Shown: piece after piece, positions 45,982 through 55,349 of the stretch | How positions within the stretch are numbered: position 1 is the stretch's first letter | Layout: each line of letters begins with the position of its first letter | DNA from: CAZKBP01 sp964551015 | GTDB lineage: Bacteria; Bacteroidota; Bacteroidia; Cytophagales; Microscillaceae | Assembly: GCA_964551015.1 (NCBI GenBank) | Contig: CAZKBP010000008.1 | Coordinates: 124,001 to 188,000 of the forward strand | DNA: 64,000 bases | Direction: 5' to 3' | The notes under the pieces: generated by a model | The model's input: only the letters and a program-made list of their open reading frames with translations | Told to the model about the DNA's origin: nothing | Database searches by the model: none | Made by a program: the position numbers and the translations under genes

Positions 45982-47145
45982 ATGTCAAAAGACCTACACC
46001 ACGAACAGATTCAAACCAATAATCCAGAAATCGGAAGGGAACAGCCGGATTTTAAAAGAACCCTCTGGATACAAGACCAACATATTCAAGTGATTGACCA
46101 ACGCCAACTACCTCACGCGCAAGTAGTTCAAGACCTTACTACTGTGGATGAAGTGGTCAATGCGATTAAAGAAATGGTCGTACGGGGTGCGCCGCTCATC
46201 GGAGCCACAGCCGCCTACGGGGTTCACTTTGCCTGTTTGGAAGCCGAGGGCACACAAGCACCCGAGCAATACTTTAAGGCTTCTATGCAAAAGCTTTCCC
46301 AATCTCGCCCCACGGCCGTGAATCTATTTTGGGCGATCAATCGGGTTGTCAAAGCCATCGAGGGGCTGGAAAGCTGGTCAGACAAAGCCCAAATCGCTTG
46401 GACCGAAGCCAGTGAAATCGTGGAAGAAGACGTAACAATCTGTCGGTCTATTGGTGAAAATGGCTTACCCATCATCGAGCAAATTAGCCAGCAAAAATCA
46501 GGTGAAGCAGTCAATATTCTGACCCATTGCAATGCGGGTATGCTGGGTTGTATCGAGTGGGGCACCGCCACCTCGCCCATCTACCAAGCGCACCAAAAAG
46601 GCATCCCAGTGCACGTATGGGTAGACGAAACGCGTCCGCGCAACCAAGGAGCAAGTCTGACGGCCTGGGAACTCACCCAAGCGGGTATTCCACACACGGT
46701 CATCGTGGACAATGCGGGTGGGCATTTGATGCAGCACGGCCTCGTGGATATGGTCATCGTGGGGACAGACCGAACGACTCGCCAAGGAGATGTAGCCAAT
46801 AAAATCGGAACTTATCTAAAAGCCTTGGCGGCCCGAGACAACGGGATTCCCTTTTACGTGGCTCTCCCTTCGACCACCATTGACTGGGCGGTGAGAGACG
46901 GTCTCCAAGAAATTCCGATTGAAGAACGTAGCCCCAACGAAGTGAAATACATTCAGGGGATGGTTGATGGAAAAATACAGCAGGTACTCCTCACGCCAGA
47001 AAATAGCCCAGCAAGCAACTACGGTTTTGATGTGACGCCTGCCCGTTTGGTAACCGCCCTCATCACGGAAAGAGGCGTATGTCACGCGAATGAAGTAGCG
47101 ATGCTGGAGCTTTTCCCCGAGAAAAAAGAACCGATGGAGATTTAA
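45982..47145 (+). CDS. mtnA: S-methyl-5-thioribose-1-phosphate isomerase
   Basis: 387 residues. Converts methylthioribose-1-phosphate to methylthioribulose-1-phosphate in methionine salvage. Family marks: MVVRGAPLIGATAAYG, RPTAVNLFWAINR, LTHCNAGMLGC with the catalytic Cys, VWVDETRPRNQGASLTAWEL, and VIVGTDRTTRQGDVANKIGT with the catalytic Asp. An N-terminal extension of about 20 residues is present. No other methionine salvage gene lies near. eIF2B-like relatives lack the Cys/Asp pair, so the assignment is firm. Confidence 0.94.
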   Translation: MSKDLHHEQIQTNNPEIGREQPDFKRTLWIQDQHIQVIDQRQLPHAQVVQDLTTVDEVVNAIKEMVVRGAPLIGATAAYGVHFACLEAEGTQAPEQYFKASMQKLSQSRPTAVNLFWAINRVVKAIEGLESWSDKAQIAWTEASEIVEEDVTICRSIGENGLPIIEQISQQKSGEAVNILTHCNAGMLGCIEWGTATSPIYQAHQKGIPVHVWVDETRPRNQGASLTAWELTQAGIPHTVIVDNAGGHLMQHGLVDMVIVGTDRTTRQGDVANKIGTYLKALAARDNGIPFYVALPSTTIDWAVRDGLQEIPIEERSPNEVKYIQGMVDGKIQQVLLTPENSPASNYGFDVTPARLVTALITERGVCHANEVAMLELFPEKKEPMEI

Positions 47146-47178
47146 TACTCGGTAACCAAAGTCAACGAATAGGGGCAT

Positions 47179-47205
47179 CTCGCGCTCGTCTCAGACGAGT
47201 GCGAG
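47179..47205. repeat. 12-bp hairpin downstream of mtnA
   Basis: CTCGCGCTCGTC and GACGAGTGCGAG pair over 12 bp with one G-T pair around the loop TCA. Located between converging mtnA and the antiporter gene. No T-run, so it is more like a REP-type palindrome than a terminator. Confidence 0.65.
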
Positions 47206-47231
47206 CATTACAGCAACTTGGATTAAATAAT

Positions 47232-48803
47232 TTAGTTTAAGAAATACTCAGCAGGCTCTTCAGCTCTGGCTTTTCGTGCCAGCGACCAAGATAAGAATGG
47301 TGGCGTGACTAAGGTAGTCAAAATCACCATGATAATAATCACCGAAAAGAGTTCTCCATTCAAAACACCCAGTGATTTACCGATACTGGCGAAAATCAAA
47401 CCTACTTCACCGCGAGGAACCATGCCTATCCCAATGATCCATCGGTGGTTAGGTTTGGGCACGATCAGAGAAGTTACTAATTTACCGACAATTGCGACCA
47501 AAGTGATGACCAAGCCCAAGCCAATCACCCGCAAGTCGGTAAAAGCTGAAATATCTACCTGCATGCCCATTACTACAAAAAAAACGGGGGCAAAAATCCC
47601 TTCAATCGGGGCCACAATCGCCTCTACGGTACTATGGTCGCGGATGTGCTCCTCGACCGTTTCACCCTCATTGAGGATAAAGTATTCTTCGCGAATAATC
47701 AAACCAGCCGCGAAAGCCCCCACGATGGTAGCCAAGCCAATGCTATCGGCCAGCCATGACAAGAGCGTTAATAAAGCCAATGGATACAGTAAGCGTATGT
47801 TTTGGTGGTCTAAGCGATCCGTAAAACGAATGGTCTTCTCCAAAAGATTTAACCCAAAAAACAAGACCAAACCTAGAAACAAAACGGATTTGAGTAAAAT
47901 CCAACTTATCGTCAAAATAGATACCGAACCCGTGGTAATAATTCCACTCACAATGGCTAACACAATCAATCCTAACACATCATCAATAACCGCCGCTCCT
48001 AACACAATCTTGGCCTCTGGAATTTGGAGCTGATTCATATCTTTAAAAACCCTAGCCGTGATGCCAATGCTGGTTGCACACAGCGAAGCCCCCACGAAAA
48101 TGGCTACATTCGAGTCTTCTAACTCGGGCATCAACCAGCCCGTGGCTAAATACCCTAGTAGAAAAGGAGCCGCGATTCCGATGAGAGCCACGGCTAAGGA
48201 AATACCCCCTGCTTGTCGCATCTCTTCCATGCTACTTTCCAAACCCACGATAAACAGCAGTAGGATTACGCCAAAACTGGACAGAAACAAAATGGATTTC
48301 GCCAGCAAAAGATATTGTAAAAAATTGGGATTTGACAGCACCACAAACAATTTACTTTCTGTTGCTTGATCATAGTCTTGTGCTTTGAGATCAGCTTGTA
48401 TCGCTTCGTCCCAGGTCAAATTTGTTTGTACTACTTTCTCCACCGTCCGGATAATCTCATCATTATGGCGGATAATGGTCAGCCCCGGATCACCGATTTG
48501 ATACAAGATAGAACCCACCACCATCCCAATTAGTAGCTCGCCCAGCACAGGAGATTGCCCTGTTAACTGAGAGAGATAATGCCCAACGACAGCGCACAGA
48601 ATCAACAAGGCCAGTGCTCTAAACACCACCGCGTATGGGTCGCCGTGTTCCACTTCATGATGATTGGTTGCTTCGGTTTCGCTATGGGCTTGGGTCGTAT
48701 CTGCTTCCAAAGATTGCGCAAAGCTGTGCTGTGCTTTCCAGCATTCTAAACTGAGTATGCCCCCCAAAAGAATCACAATTACCAGTATTTTTTTAAATTT
48801 CAT
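47232..48803 (-). CDS. CPA2-type cation/proton antiporter
   Basis: 523 residues, 12-13 membrane spans. An N-terminal signal-like helix is followed by an acidic and His-rich stretch (about 30-57), then the Na+/H+ exchanger core: GQSPVLGELLIGMVVG, FLLFIVGLES-type segment (read LLLFIVGLESSMEEM), GASLCATSIGITARVF and GAAVIDDVLGLIVLAI with the paired Asp of the CPA2 ion site. An unusual hydrophilic insert of about 50 residues (near 108-160) lies between early spans. No C-terminal TrkA-N domain is present. Likely role in pH or Na+/K+ balance. Confidence 0.88.
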   Translation of the reverse strand: MKFKKILVIVILLGGILSLECWKAQHSFAQSLEADTTQAHSETEATNHHEVEHGDPYAVVFRALALLILCAVVGHYLSQLTGQSPVLGELLIGMVVGSILYQIGDPGLTIIRHNDEIIRTVEKVVQTNLTWDEAIQADLKAQDYDQATESKLFVVLSNPNFLQYLLLAKSILFLSSFGVILLLFIVGLESSMEEMRQAGGISLAVALIGIAAPFLLGYLATGWLMPELEDSNVAIFVGASLCATSIGITARVFKDMNQLQIPEAKIVLGAAVIDDVLGLIVLAIVSGIITTGSVSILTISWILLKSVLFLGLVLFFGLNLLEKTIRFTDRLDHQNIRLLYPLALLTLLSWLADSIGLATIVGAFAAGLIIREEYFILNEGETVEEHIRDHSTVEAIVAPIEGIFAPVFFVVMGMQVDISAFTDLRVIGLGLVITLVAIVGKLVTSLIVPKPNHRWIIGIGMVPRGEVGLIFASIGKSLGVLNGELFSVIIIMVILTTLVTPPFLSWSLARKARAEEPAEYFLN

Positions 48804-49017
48804 AAATTAAATTTTGAAATTTTCATTAAGTCCTAAAATTAGAATATCCGCCAAAGTTTGGCAAATTCACTATGAAAAATGGGAATTAAAAAAGAAAATT
48901 GGTCAGAAATGACAGACTTGTAGCTGGTAGTAGTGTGGAAGCGATTCCCTAGCCACACTTCTGATTCTTGACTAAATTTGCTATCTTCACTATTGAAACA
49001 TTGTTCAGATCGTAGAG

Positions 49018-49434
49018 ATGAAACGAATTGCCTTATTTTTTATCTTTTTGACCTATGGAGGTTGCTTGCTTGCCCAAGAAAAAGCTCTCGAGGAGATTCG
49101 CAAAAGTGTCTATTTTGGAGGAGGCAGTTACTACATTGATAAACAACAAATAGAGGAAATTCGGGAGTTGATCGAGTCCATTCCCAATTTAGATCGCTAC
49201 CAGATCAGCATCACCAGTCATACAGACAATATCGGGGGTAGAGAATACAACGAATGGCTCTCTCAGAAAAGAAGTGACGCAGTACTGGAGCAATTAATCC
49301 AAAATAATATCCCCCATGAAAAAGTCTTTATCAAAGATTTCGGGCAAAACAACCCCCTCTACAACAACGGTACAACGAATGGAAGACGCCTCAACCGAAG
49401 AGTAGATATTCATTTTACCCCACTGACCCTTTGA
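49018..49434 (+). CDS. OmpA-family periplasmic protein
   Basis: 138 residues: a signal peptide (about 1-20, ending in LLAQ) and one OmpA C-terminal domain, with YQISITSHTDNIGGREYNEW (about 61-80) and NGRRLNRRVDIHF at the end. The Asp and Arg of these segments bind the meso-DAP of peptidoglycan in the family. There is no barrel or lipobox, so it would be a free or Cys-less periplasmic peptidoglycan binder. Start ATG 49018; a TAAATTTG -7-like element lies at 48973-48980. Confidence 0.85.
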   Translation: MKRIALFFIFLTYGGCLLAQEKALEEIRKSVYFGGGSYYIDKQQIEEIRELIESIPNLDRYQISITSHTDNIGGREYNEWLSQKRSDAVLEQLIQNNIPHEKVFIKDFGQNNPLYNNGTTNGRRLNRRVDIHFTPLTL

Positions 49435-49506
49435 GTTCAACAAAAAAGGCACACTTTCGTACTTTTCTTTAAATTTGTCTTTCAAATAAATATTTACGCT
49501 TTCATT

Positions 49507-49680
49507 ATGCAGTTACAAGTAGGTGATATGGTAATTGATCCCAAATCTTCGGAGCTAGGCCCTGGTCAAATTCTCAAAATTGGTATCGTAGATGGGCAAG
49601 CGATTTGCCTCATTCGTTTCAAAGGTATGGAAGGTGAATTTTGGGTAACCGCCGAAGATTTACAGAAAGTTTCGGCTTAG
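49507..49680 (+). CDS. Small SH3-like/KOW-type protein (57 residues)
   Basis: 57 residues starting at ATG 49507. MQLQVGDMVIDPKSSELGPG and the following alternating strands (ILKIGIVDGQAICLIRF, GEFWVTAEDLQKV) have the look of a small five-stranded SH3-like or CarD/KOW-type domain. It follows the OmpA-like gene by 72 bases on the same strand, and TAAATTTG (49470-49477) could be a -7 element of its own. No further function can be stated. Confidence 0.6.
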   Translation: MQLQVGDMVIDPKSSELGPGQILKIGIVDGQAICLIRFKGMEGEFWVTAEDLQKVSA

Positions 49681-49699
49681 CGCCACTTTTGCTCTTCAC

Positions 49700-52600
49700 T
49701 CATTTATTTTCCAAAGCCCTCTGGGTTGATTGCTTCTCCAGATACGCGATCCACGCGTCAACACGCGCTCCGATCTCCGCTTTACGGTAGAGGAATGATT
49801 CCCTGTGCCGTAAGTTTTGGGGAAAACCTAAGCGTGTCTGAAATTTCAACTCCAAGTAGGCAATCAGTGTGTAAACCACCTGTGCTCTGCGTGCAGGCAT
49901 CAAACTGATAAAATCTTCGGCGATTCCACCCCGTAGCAGTTCCAAAGCTTTCTCTTGACTTACCTCTCCGCTGCTGTCTAGTATTTCCGAATCAAAATCA
50001 CTTAGATAAGACTTATAAAATGCCAAAGCAGACAAAGTTTTGTATCTGCTCAAAATTTGCATAGCCGCTGATTCTCCCTCCTTCTCCACAGGTATGCCCA
50101 AATCCTCTCTCAGGTGAGACCAAAAGTAAGTCTGAAAACGTTCGGGTTGCTTGGCAGTAGCAAAAGCTTCTCTAAACCTCAGTATCACAGGCAAATCCTC
50201 ATAACCAGCACTTAGCAAAATCGCTTCAAAGGCTTCGGTTTTACTATCCTCATCTTTTAAATGACGGGCTATTCTAATCTTTTCCTCGAGAGTTTCTCGG
50301 TAGTTTCCTACCCAAAAAATAGCCTTCTTCAAATGATAATATTCATCATCTAGGGCGTTAAAATCTTGTAAGTAGGTACGCAAAGCGGGCAGCATCATTT
50401 CGGCCAAGGGTGCATGCTCAGCTTGGTCAAGCCAGGTGCTTAGCTCAGTTCTCTGCCAAAGTGCATAAAACCACTTCCCCCGCTGGTACGCGTCCAAGCC
50501 TTTTCCTTTGATATAAATCTCTTCTAAAATCGGCCATACTTGATTGGTATCCAGAGCCATCCAACTAAGCATATTTACCCACGCTTCCCTACCTGAAAGA
50601 TGAGGTCTGATTTGCTGGAAATCTCGTAAAGCTAAGTCGTGATCAGGATAAAAATAGGCCAGATCTTGGGATGGAGATACTCGGGCGAGTGCCCGAATCA
50701 CCTTGGCCTGATGCTGGCTTTGCTTATAATATGGCGAAGCACAAATATTATTGATAAGATTAATTTTGAGAGCAGACGGAGAAGAAAGTTCTGCCAGCTT
50801 TTGCTCGAGAAACATCTGCTCCCACTCCTGATAATTTGCCCCCCGTTGTTGCCAAAGAGATTTCCAAGCAGCATGTGTCTTCTTAAAAATATAGCGATCC
50901 ACGGGTTTGCGTAGGTAAAAGTCTTTTTCGTCGGCAAAGCTATGTTTGTAAATTTTTTCTAAGATCAGTACTGCTCGATCTGCCACCGTTTGATGCCAAA
51001 ATTGATTCCCCACTGGAATCTGATCAATGACTCTATGATCATTCAGCAAGGCAATCAGGCTAGGAACCGCCTCCAGTTTAGCCTGACTCTCCAGATAGCT
51101 TAGCAACAGGCGTACGGGTTCGGCATCTTGCCACTGGCCAATCCTTTGCACAATTTCCTGGTAATCTTGCGGATGCGCTATGTGAATAGCTTGCACCTGA
51201 GGCAAATCCAAAGCACTCGGATGCTCCAAGAAGCTTTGCAAGGCTGATTCTAGGGGTATTCTGGGATGATGTAAAACTTCTGCCAGTATTTGCTTCACCT
51301 CTGTATCCTGAGTGTTCGTGTGGGTTGTCTCTAGAATGGCAATTTGTTGAGTCCTCAGGTTTTTTAGAAAGTCTGTATATTGTTGGCTAAGCCCTTTTCC
51401 TTTCAGTCTTCTAAAAAGAGCCGTTTTTTTCAAATAAAAATTCAAGGCGGCAGTATCCGACAGCACCTCGGGCAAAAACCTTGCATACCCACAACGAATA
51501 ATTCGCCCCACGGACGAGTTGAAGGCCCAGTAATGATTTTGTCTCAGGATGGCCTGATATTCTAATGCCGTTATATCCGTCCATTGCAATTGCTCAATGA
51601 TTCTATTTTCTTGTTGGTAGCGAGCTCTGGTAGAAAGTTTTTCTTCCAGCATTCTCAGGTCATCTTCTAAGGCTGCCCTTAGGTGATAATCCTTGTCTCT
51701 GACGCGGCATAACTGGGTAAATTTTTGTAAAACGCTCAGGGTTAGAAAGGGAAAAGAAGGCAGGCGATAGTTTCCCCGAATTTGCACGATGTTCTCCCGA
51801 GAAGGATCTGAAAGGCTAGCCTCATTTATTTCGCTGAGCTTGATAAAAGCCCGCTCGGCCTCATCTTCAGAACGAGCATAGAGTTGTTGCCATAAGTGCT
51901 CATAGGCTCGAGGGGTTTGGGGAGCCTCTACTCGGTTGATGAATACCTGCTTTTCATCGTCCCAATGATAATCTTGATAATGCTGTTGCCAATAAAGCAA
52001 ATAATGAAACTGACTCGTGAGGTCAGCTTCGGGATCATTGGTCCAAGTGCCTTTGGCGTCTTTTATCCAAATATCTACGCCTGTGCGCTTTCGGATGTGA
52101 GCCAATAATTGCAAATCTTGGTTGCCAAAATGATGGGCATCACGCCGGTTTTGAAAGATACGCGCAGCCAAGTACAAGAGCAGCTTGGGGTCATGGTATT
52201 TCACGAGATCGGCCAGGGCATTCTGCTTGATCCAATAGAGCCGATCCGCATCAAGAAGCATTTTACCGTAATAATCCACAGGACGGCTGAAAAAATTAGC
52301 ACGGTAGTCAAAGCTTTGATAATAACCAGCTTGGTGCATTTTATCCAAGCTTAGATATTGACCAAAAATTTGCTGATAATAATCGGCTAGCCCCGACAAA
52401 TTGTATATTTCGTGTTGAGGGTAGTGATTACTAATCAGACTCAGAGGAACCAATGCCGTTTGAATTTCAATGTCTGAGGGATTTTCTTTGAGGAAAGCAA
52501 TGATCTGGGTGAGCGTAGCTGGCTCAGGAAAATGTCTTAGTGCCAAGAGGGCGGCTCTTCGGATCGCTTTCCGAGGGAAACCCGCCTGCCTTGTGTCGTA

Positions 52601-53182
52601 TTTTCCTCTCAGACAATCCCAAAGCAAACGCACGGCACTCGTCTGGCGGGTTGCTCCCATTTGCTCAATCAAAGAAGGCAAATGGAGGTAATACCTCTTC
52701 TCAATATCTTCTTTGAAATTTTGCTTCATTTGGCGGAGCAATTCGGCGCTACTCGTAGCTGGATCATTGCTTCTTTGGGCAATCTGATACTCGAGCGGAT
52801 AATTTTGTAAAGAATCGTCCAAAAATCCGTCTACCCAAGGGTCAAAGATCAAGTTTGCCTGCTGATGGTCATAGAATTGAAGAAACGCCTGGCGCTTGCC
52901 TTGCTCGAGGAGGCTATCTCTTTTGAGCAGGAAAAGATAAGATTGGAGTAAACGACGTGCGATGCTCCCCACACGTTCTCGCAGGCGGTGCTTTCCCCAA
53001 GAAACGGCCACTACTTTTTCCTCTTCTAGTAAACTACCCAAGTCTCTCAGCGCTTGTACATCTCCCCTTTTCAGGCGTTTTTCCAGTGCCTGGAAGGTTG
53101 CCTCATAATCTGGCAAGGCGGTTTGTGCGCTTAGAGAGGCACAAAAGCCAAGGCTTAGCAGTAGTAGTTTAAGCTTTTTCAT
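49700..53182 (-). CDS. Very large exported helical-repeat protein of unknown function
   Basis: 1160 residues. Signal peptide (about 1-19, ending SLSAQ), then almost entirely alpha-helical with HEAT-like stretches, for example IRRAALLALRHFPEPATLTQ (about 210) and repeated helix pairs to the C-terminus. No enzyme motif, transmembrane span or C-terminal sorting domain was recognised. It likely forms a long periplasmic solenoid for protein binding. The response regulator gene upstream (47 bases away, same strand) may be in the same transcript. I do not recognise the family. Confidence 0.72.
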   Translation of the reverse strand: MKKLKLLLLSLGFCASLSAQTALPDYEATFQALEKRLKRGDVQALRDLGSLLEEEKVVAVSWGKHRLRERVGSIARRLLQSYLFLLKRDSLLEQGKRQAFLQFYDHQQANLIFDPWVDGFLDDSLQNYPLEYQIAQRSNDPATSSAELLRQMKQNFKEDIEKRYYLHLPSLIEQMGATRQTSAVRLLWDCLRGKYDTRQAGFPRKAIRRAALLALRHFPEPATLTQIIAFLKENPSDIEIQTALVPLSLISNHYPQHEIYNLSGLADYYQQIFGQYLSLDKMHQAGYYQSFDYRANFFSRPVDYYGKMLLDADRLYWIKQNALADLVKYHDPKLLLYLAARIFQNRRDAHHFGNQDLQLLAHIRKRTGVDIWIKDAKGTWTNDPEADLTSQFHYLLYWQQHYQDYHWDDEKQVFINRVEAPQTPRAYEHLWQQLYARSEDEAERAFIKLSEINEASLSDPSRENIVQIRGNYRLPSFPFLTLSVLQKFTQLCRVRDKDYHLRAALEDDLRMLEEKLSTRARYQQENRIIEQLQWTDITALEYQAILRQNHYWAFNSSVGRIIRCGYARFLPEVLSDTAALNFYLKKTALFRRLKGKGLSQQYTDFLKNLRTQQIAILETTHTNTQDTEVKQILAEVLHHPRIPLESALQSFLEHPSALDLPQVQAIHIAHPQDYQEIVQRIGQWQDAEPVRLLLSYLESQAKLEAVPSLIALLNDHRVIDQIPVGNQFWHQTVADRAVLILEKIYKHSFADEKDFYLRKPVDRYIFKKTHAAWKSLWQQRGANYQEWEQMFLEQKLAELSSPSALKINLINNICASPYYKQSQHQAKVIRALARVSPSQDLAYFYPDHDLALRDFQQIRPHLSGREAWVNMLSWMALDTNQVWPILEEIYIKGKGLDAYQRGKWFYALWQRTELSTWLDQAEHAPLAEMMLPALRTYLQDFNALDDEYYHLKKAIFWVGNYRETLEEKIRIARHLKDEDSKTEAFEAILLSAGYEDLPVILRFREAFATAKQPERFQTYFWSHLREDLGIPVEKEGESAAMQILSRYKTLSALAFYKSYLSDFDSEILDSSGEVSQEKALELLRGGIAEDFISLMPARRAQVVYTLIAYLELKFQTRLGFPQNLRHRESFLYRKAEIGARVDAWIAYLEKQSTQRALENK

Positions 53183-53229
53183 AAGAAAAGCAGGATGAGC
53201 TAAAACCTAATTTACAAAATATCTGGGAA

Positions 53230-53625
53230 TTATCGGGGGGCAAGCCATTGATAATATAGCGTGTGTACGGTATCTCGGAAGCGTGCAAAGTCAATGGGCT
53301 TCGTGTAGAAGTCATTTGCACCTAGTTGCTTTGCTTGCTCACGCTCTTGCTCCGAGTCGGTAGAGCTAAACATAAGGATTGGGATCGTTTGGTAACGCTC
53401 TTGCTGGCGAATGATTTTTAATATATCAAAACCATCTAACCTAGGCATTCTTACGTCTAAGATGATTAATTCGGGAAGGTTTTCTGGGGCAAGTTCATCG
53501 AGATATACTAGAAAGGCCTCACTGTCTTGTTGCCATTCTATTTCCAAATTTGAATCCAGCTCGGATAATTTTTTTTTCGTGAAAAAGGCATCGTCTTCGC
53601 TGTCATCTACCAAACATACAAGCAT
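53230..53625 (-). CDS. Single-domain response regulator (CheY-like)
   Basis: 131 residues, receiver domain only. Acidic pocket Asp7-Asp8 (CLVDDSEDD), phospho-acceptor Asp57 in LIILDVRMPRLDG, Ser/Thr at MFSSTD and the conserved Lys in FYTKPI (about 111). Bacteroidota often have such stand-alone receivers with a long alpha4 region, many working with orphan histidine kinases. It precedes the large helical-repeat gene on the minus strand. No kinase is adjacent. Confidence 0.92.
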   Translation of the reverse strand: MLVCLVDDSEDDAFFTKKKLSELDSNLEIEWQQDSEAFLVYLDELAPENLPELIILDVRMPRLDGFDILKIIRQQERYQTIPILMFSSTDSEQEREQAKQLGANDFYTKPIDFARFRDTVHTLYYQWLAPR

Positions 53626-53906
53626 GGATGTTAATCTTTATGTGTTTTTATATTGATAAATATTTTTTATTAAGAGTGAGTTCCTGGCACCAAAGATTAT
53701 AGAGTACTTCATTGGTCAATACAAAGATATTACTGGATTGAACTTTGTGGAATAAAAAAATCTAATTAGTTTTAGCAATAATCCATTTTTGTAAGATAAA
53801 CGCTCAAATAGCTCTATTTATTACTTTAAACTAATCTGCACGCTTACACCTTGATTTATAGCCGTAGATAGCTTATTTTTAGCAAAATGTAGGTATTTTT
53901 GAATTT

Positions 53907-54503
53907 ATGTCTCAGTTTTATTACTACGCTATTTACAAGCCTTACGGAATTTTATCCCAATTTAGTAGTGAAGGGAACCGAGAAGGTTTGGCCTCTATTT
54001 TGACGGGGATACCCAAATCTGTTTATCCCATCGGGCGTCTAGATGCAGATAGTGAAGGGCTTTTGCTACTAAGCAATGATAATTTTTTTAAGACTCAACT
54101 TTTAGATCCTCAAAATCAACATCCGCGTACGTATTGGGTTCAGGTAGAAGGTACCCCGCGAGAGTCTGATTTAGAAACCCTTAGGAATGGCGTTGAAATT
54201 CGTATCCGAAAGAAAATTTATCTAACTAAACCTGTTCAGGCAACTTTTTTACCTGAATCGCCCTTGGCTCCAAGAGATCCTCCTATTCGCTATCGCGCTA
54301 ATATACCTACCACTTGGCTAAGTCTGATTTTGAAAGAGGGGAAAAACCGACAAATTCGCAGGATGACCGCAAAGATTGGGTTTCCGACCCTAAGATTATT
54401 TAGAAGAGCCATTGGAGATTTTCGTATTGAAGGCTGGTTACCGGGAGAGATGAAGCAAATTGACCGACAAGTTGCCTATCACAAAATACTAGGTTCTCAG
54501 TAA
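53907..54503 (+). CDS. rRNA pseudouridine synthase, RluE/RluB type
   Basis: 198 residues with the RsuA/RluB/E/F core and no S4 domain, as in RluE. Catalytic Asp46 is in GRLDADSEGLLLLS; also YYAIYKPYGILSQF at the N-terminus and LKEGKNRQIRRMTAKIGFP near 150-168. It isomerises a uridine in 23S rRNA. RluE itself modifies U2457 in E. coli, but the exact site here is inference. TATTTTTG at 53894-53901 is a -7-like element only five bases before the ATG, so the transcript may be nearly leaderless. Confidence 0.9.
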   Translation: MSQFYYYAIYKPYGILSQFSSEGNREGLASILTGIPKSVYPIGRLDADSEGLLLLSNDNFFKTQLLDPQNQHPRTYWVQVEGTPRESDLETLRNGVEIRIRKKIYLTKPVQATFLPESPLAPRDPPIRYRANIPTTWLSLILKEGKNRQIRRMTAKIGFPTLRLFRRAIGDFRIEGWLPGEMKQIDRQVAYHKILGSQ

Positions 54504-54691
54504 AATCTCTATCAGGAAATGTTAGTATATTAGCACAGTTTTTACATCTCTCTAACCATGTAGCATTTTGCTTTCCCATCTTTTTGAAAGCAAGAATAGA
54601 TATCTTATCTGCTCGGATAATAGAGAAGATTAGCCTTTTGTACTCCACAATATTAAGTAATAATGTTTTAATCACAAAAAAATTGTAACAA

Positions 54692-54710
54692 TAATTTTGA
54701 CATCTGTCAA
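54692..54710 (+). promoter_or_regulatory. Promoter element with palindromic operator at the XRE gene
   Basis: TAATTTTG (54692-54699) fits TAnnTTTG. Overlapping it, TTGACA-TC-TGTCAA (54697-54710) is a 6+6 bp dyad covering the likely transcript start, 12 bases before the XRE start codon. This position suits autorepression. No good -33 element is seen. Confidence 0.5.
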
Positions 54711-54722
54711 GAACGTAATTTG

Positions 54723-55184
54723 ATGAATAATTATTTCGCGGAGAATCTTCGTTATTTGAGAGCAAAAAACAATCTGGATCAAAGCCAGATTGGTGAAATC
54801 ATCGGTAGAGGACGAAACATGGTCAGTACCTATGAGTCGGGAGCGAGTAAACCCAATGTAGAAATACTATTGGTTTTGGCTGATTTTTTTAAGATTAATC
54901 TGAACGATCTGGTTACAAGCAGGTTAGCTGACCACGAAGGCCAACCTGAGAAGCTACCAAAGTCCATTGATGATGTCTCTTCCAAAGTACCCAAATCAAA
55001 ATCACCAATTCTGCTCAAAGAACCTGACGCTCAGTATGCTTCTACGCTTTGGGAAATCAAGGAAGTCAAAAACCTCTATCAACAACTGCTCAAAGTAAAA
55101 GACGAACTCATTGAGGCTAAAAACAAGGAAATTGAAATGCTTCAAAAGGAAATAAAACGCCTCAAGCAAAAAAATAAAAGTTGA
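54723..55184 (+). CDS. XRE-family helix-turn-helix regulator with C-terminal coiled coil
   Basis: 153 residues from ATG 54723 (a TTG one codon earlier is in frame). HTH_3 domain at about 5-62: NLRYLRAKNNLDQSQIGEII, then GRGRNMVSTYESGASKPNVE and ILLVLADFFKINLNDLV. A polar linker follows, then a Lys/Glu heptad-rich coiled coil (about 105-150), which could mediate dimer or partner binding. The palindrome 54697-54710 next to its start suggests it controls its own transcription. Targets unknown. Confidence 0.85.
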   Translation: MNNYFAENLRYLRAKNNLDQSQIGEIIGRGRNMVSTYESGASKPNVEILLVLADFFKINLNDLVTSRLADHEGQPEKLPKSIDDVSSKVPKSKSPILLKEPDAQYASTLWEIKEVKNLYQQLLKVKDELIEAKNKEIEMLQKEIKRLKQKNKS

Positions 55185-55349
55185 ACAGTTTTAAAGAAAA
55201 TCAGATTTTTTAAACTTTCCTCCATTCAGGCGCGATCACGTCAATTTTGCCCCCATACTTACATCCATCAAAATAAAGATTTTCGCTAACAAATTTAATA
55301 TTTGAACGTAATCTTGGTTAGTTTCCTATGTACACCAATTTTAAATGAC

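Noticed and set aside
47305..48033. 242-codon plus-strand frame
   Set aside because: Shadow of the antiporter gene on the minus strand; no domain and rich in Ile/Thr/Lys from the reverse of membrane codons.
54568..54593. TTGCTTTC/GAAAGCAA hairpin after the pseudouridine synthase gene
   Set aside because: 8-bp stem is clear, but there is no T-run, so it was not called a terminator.
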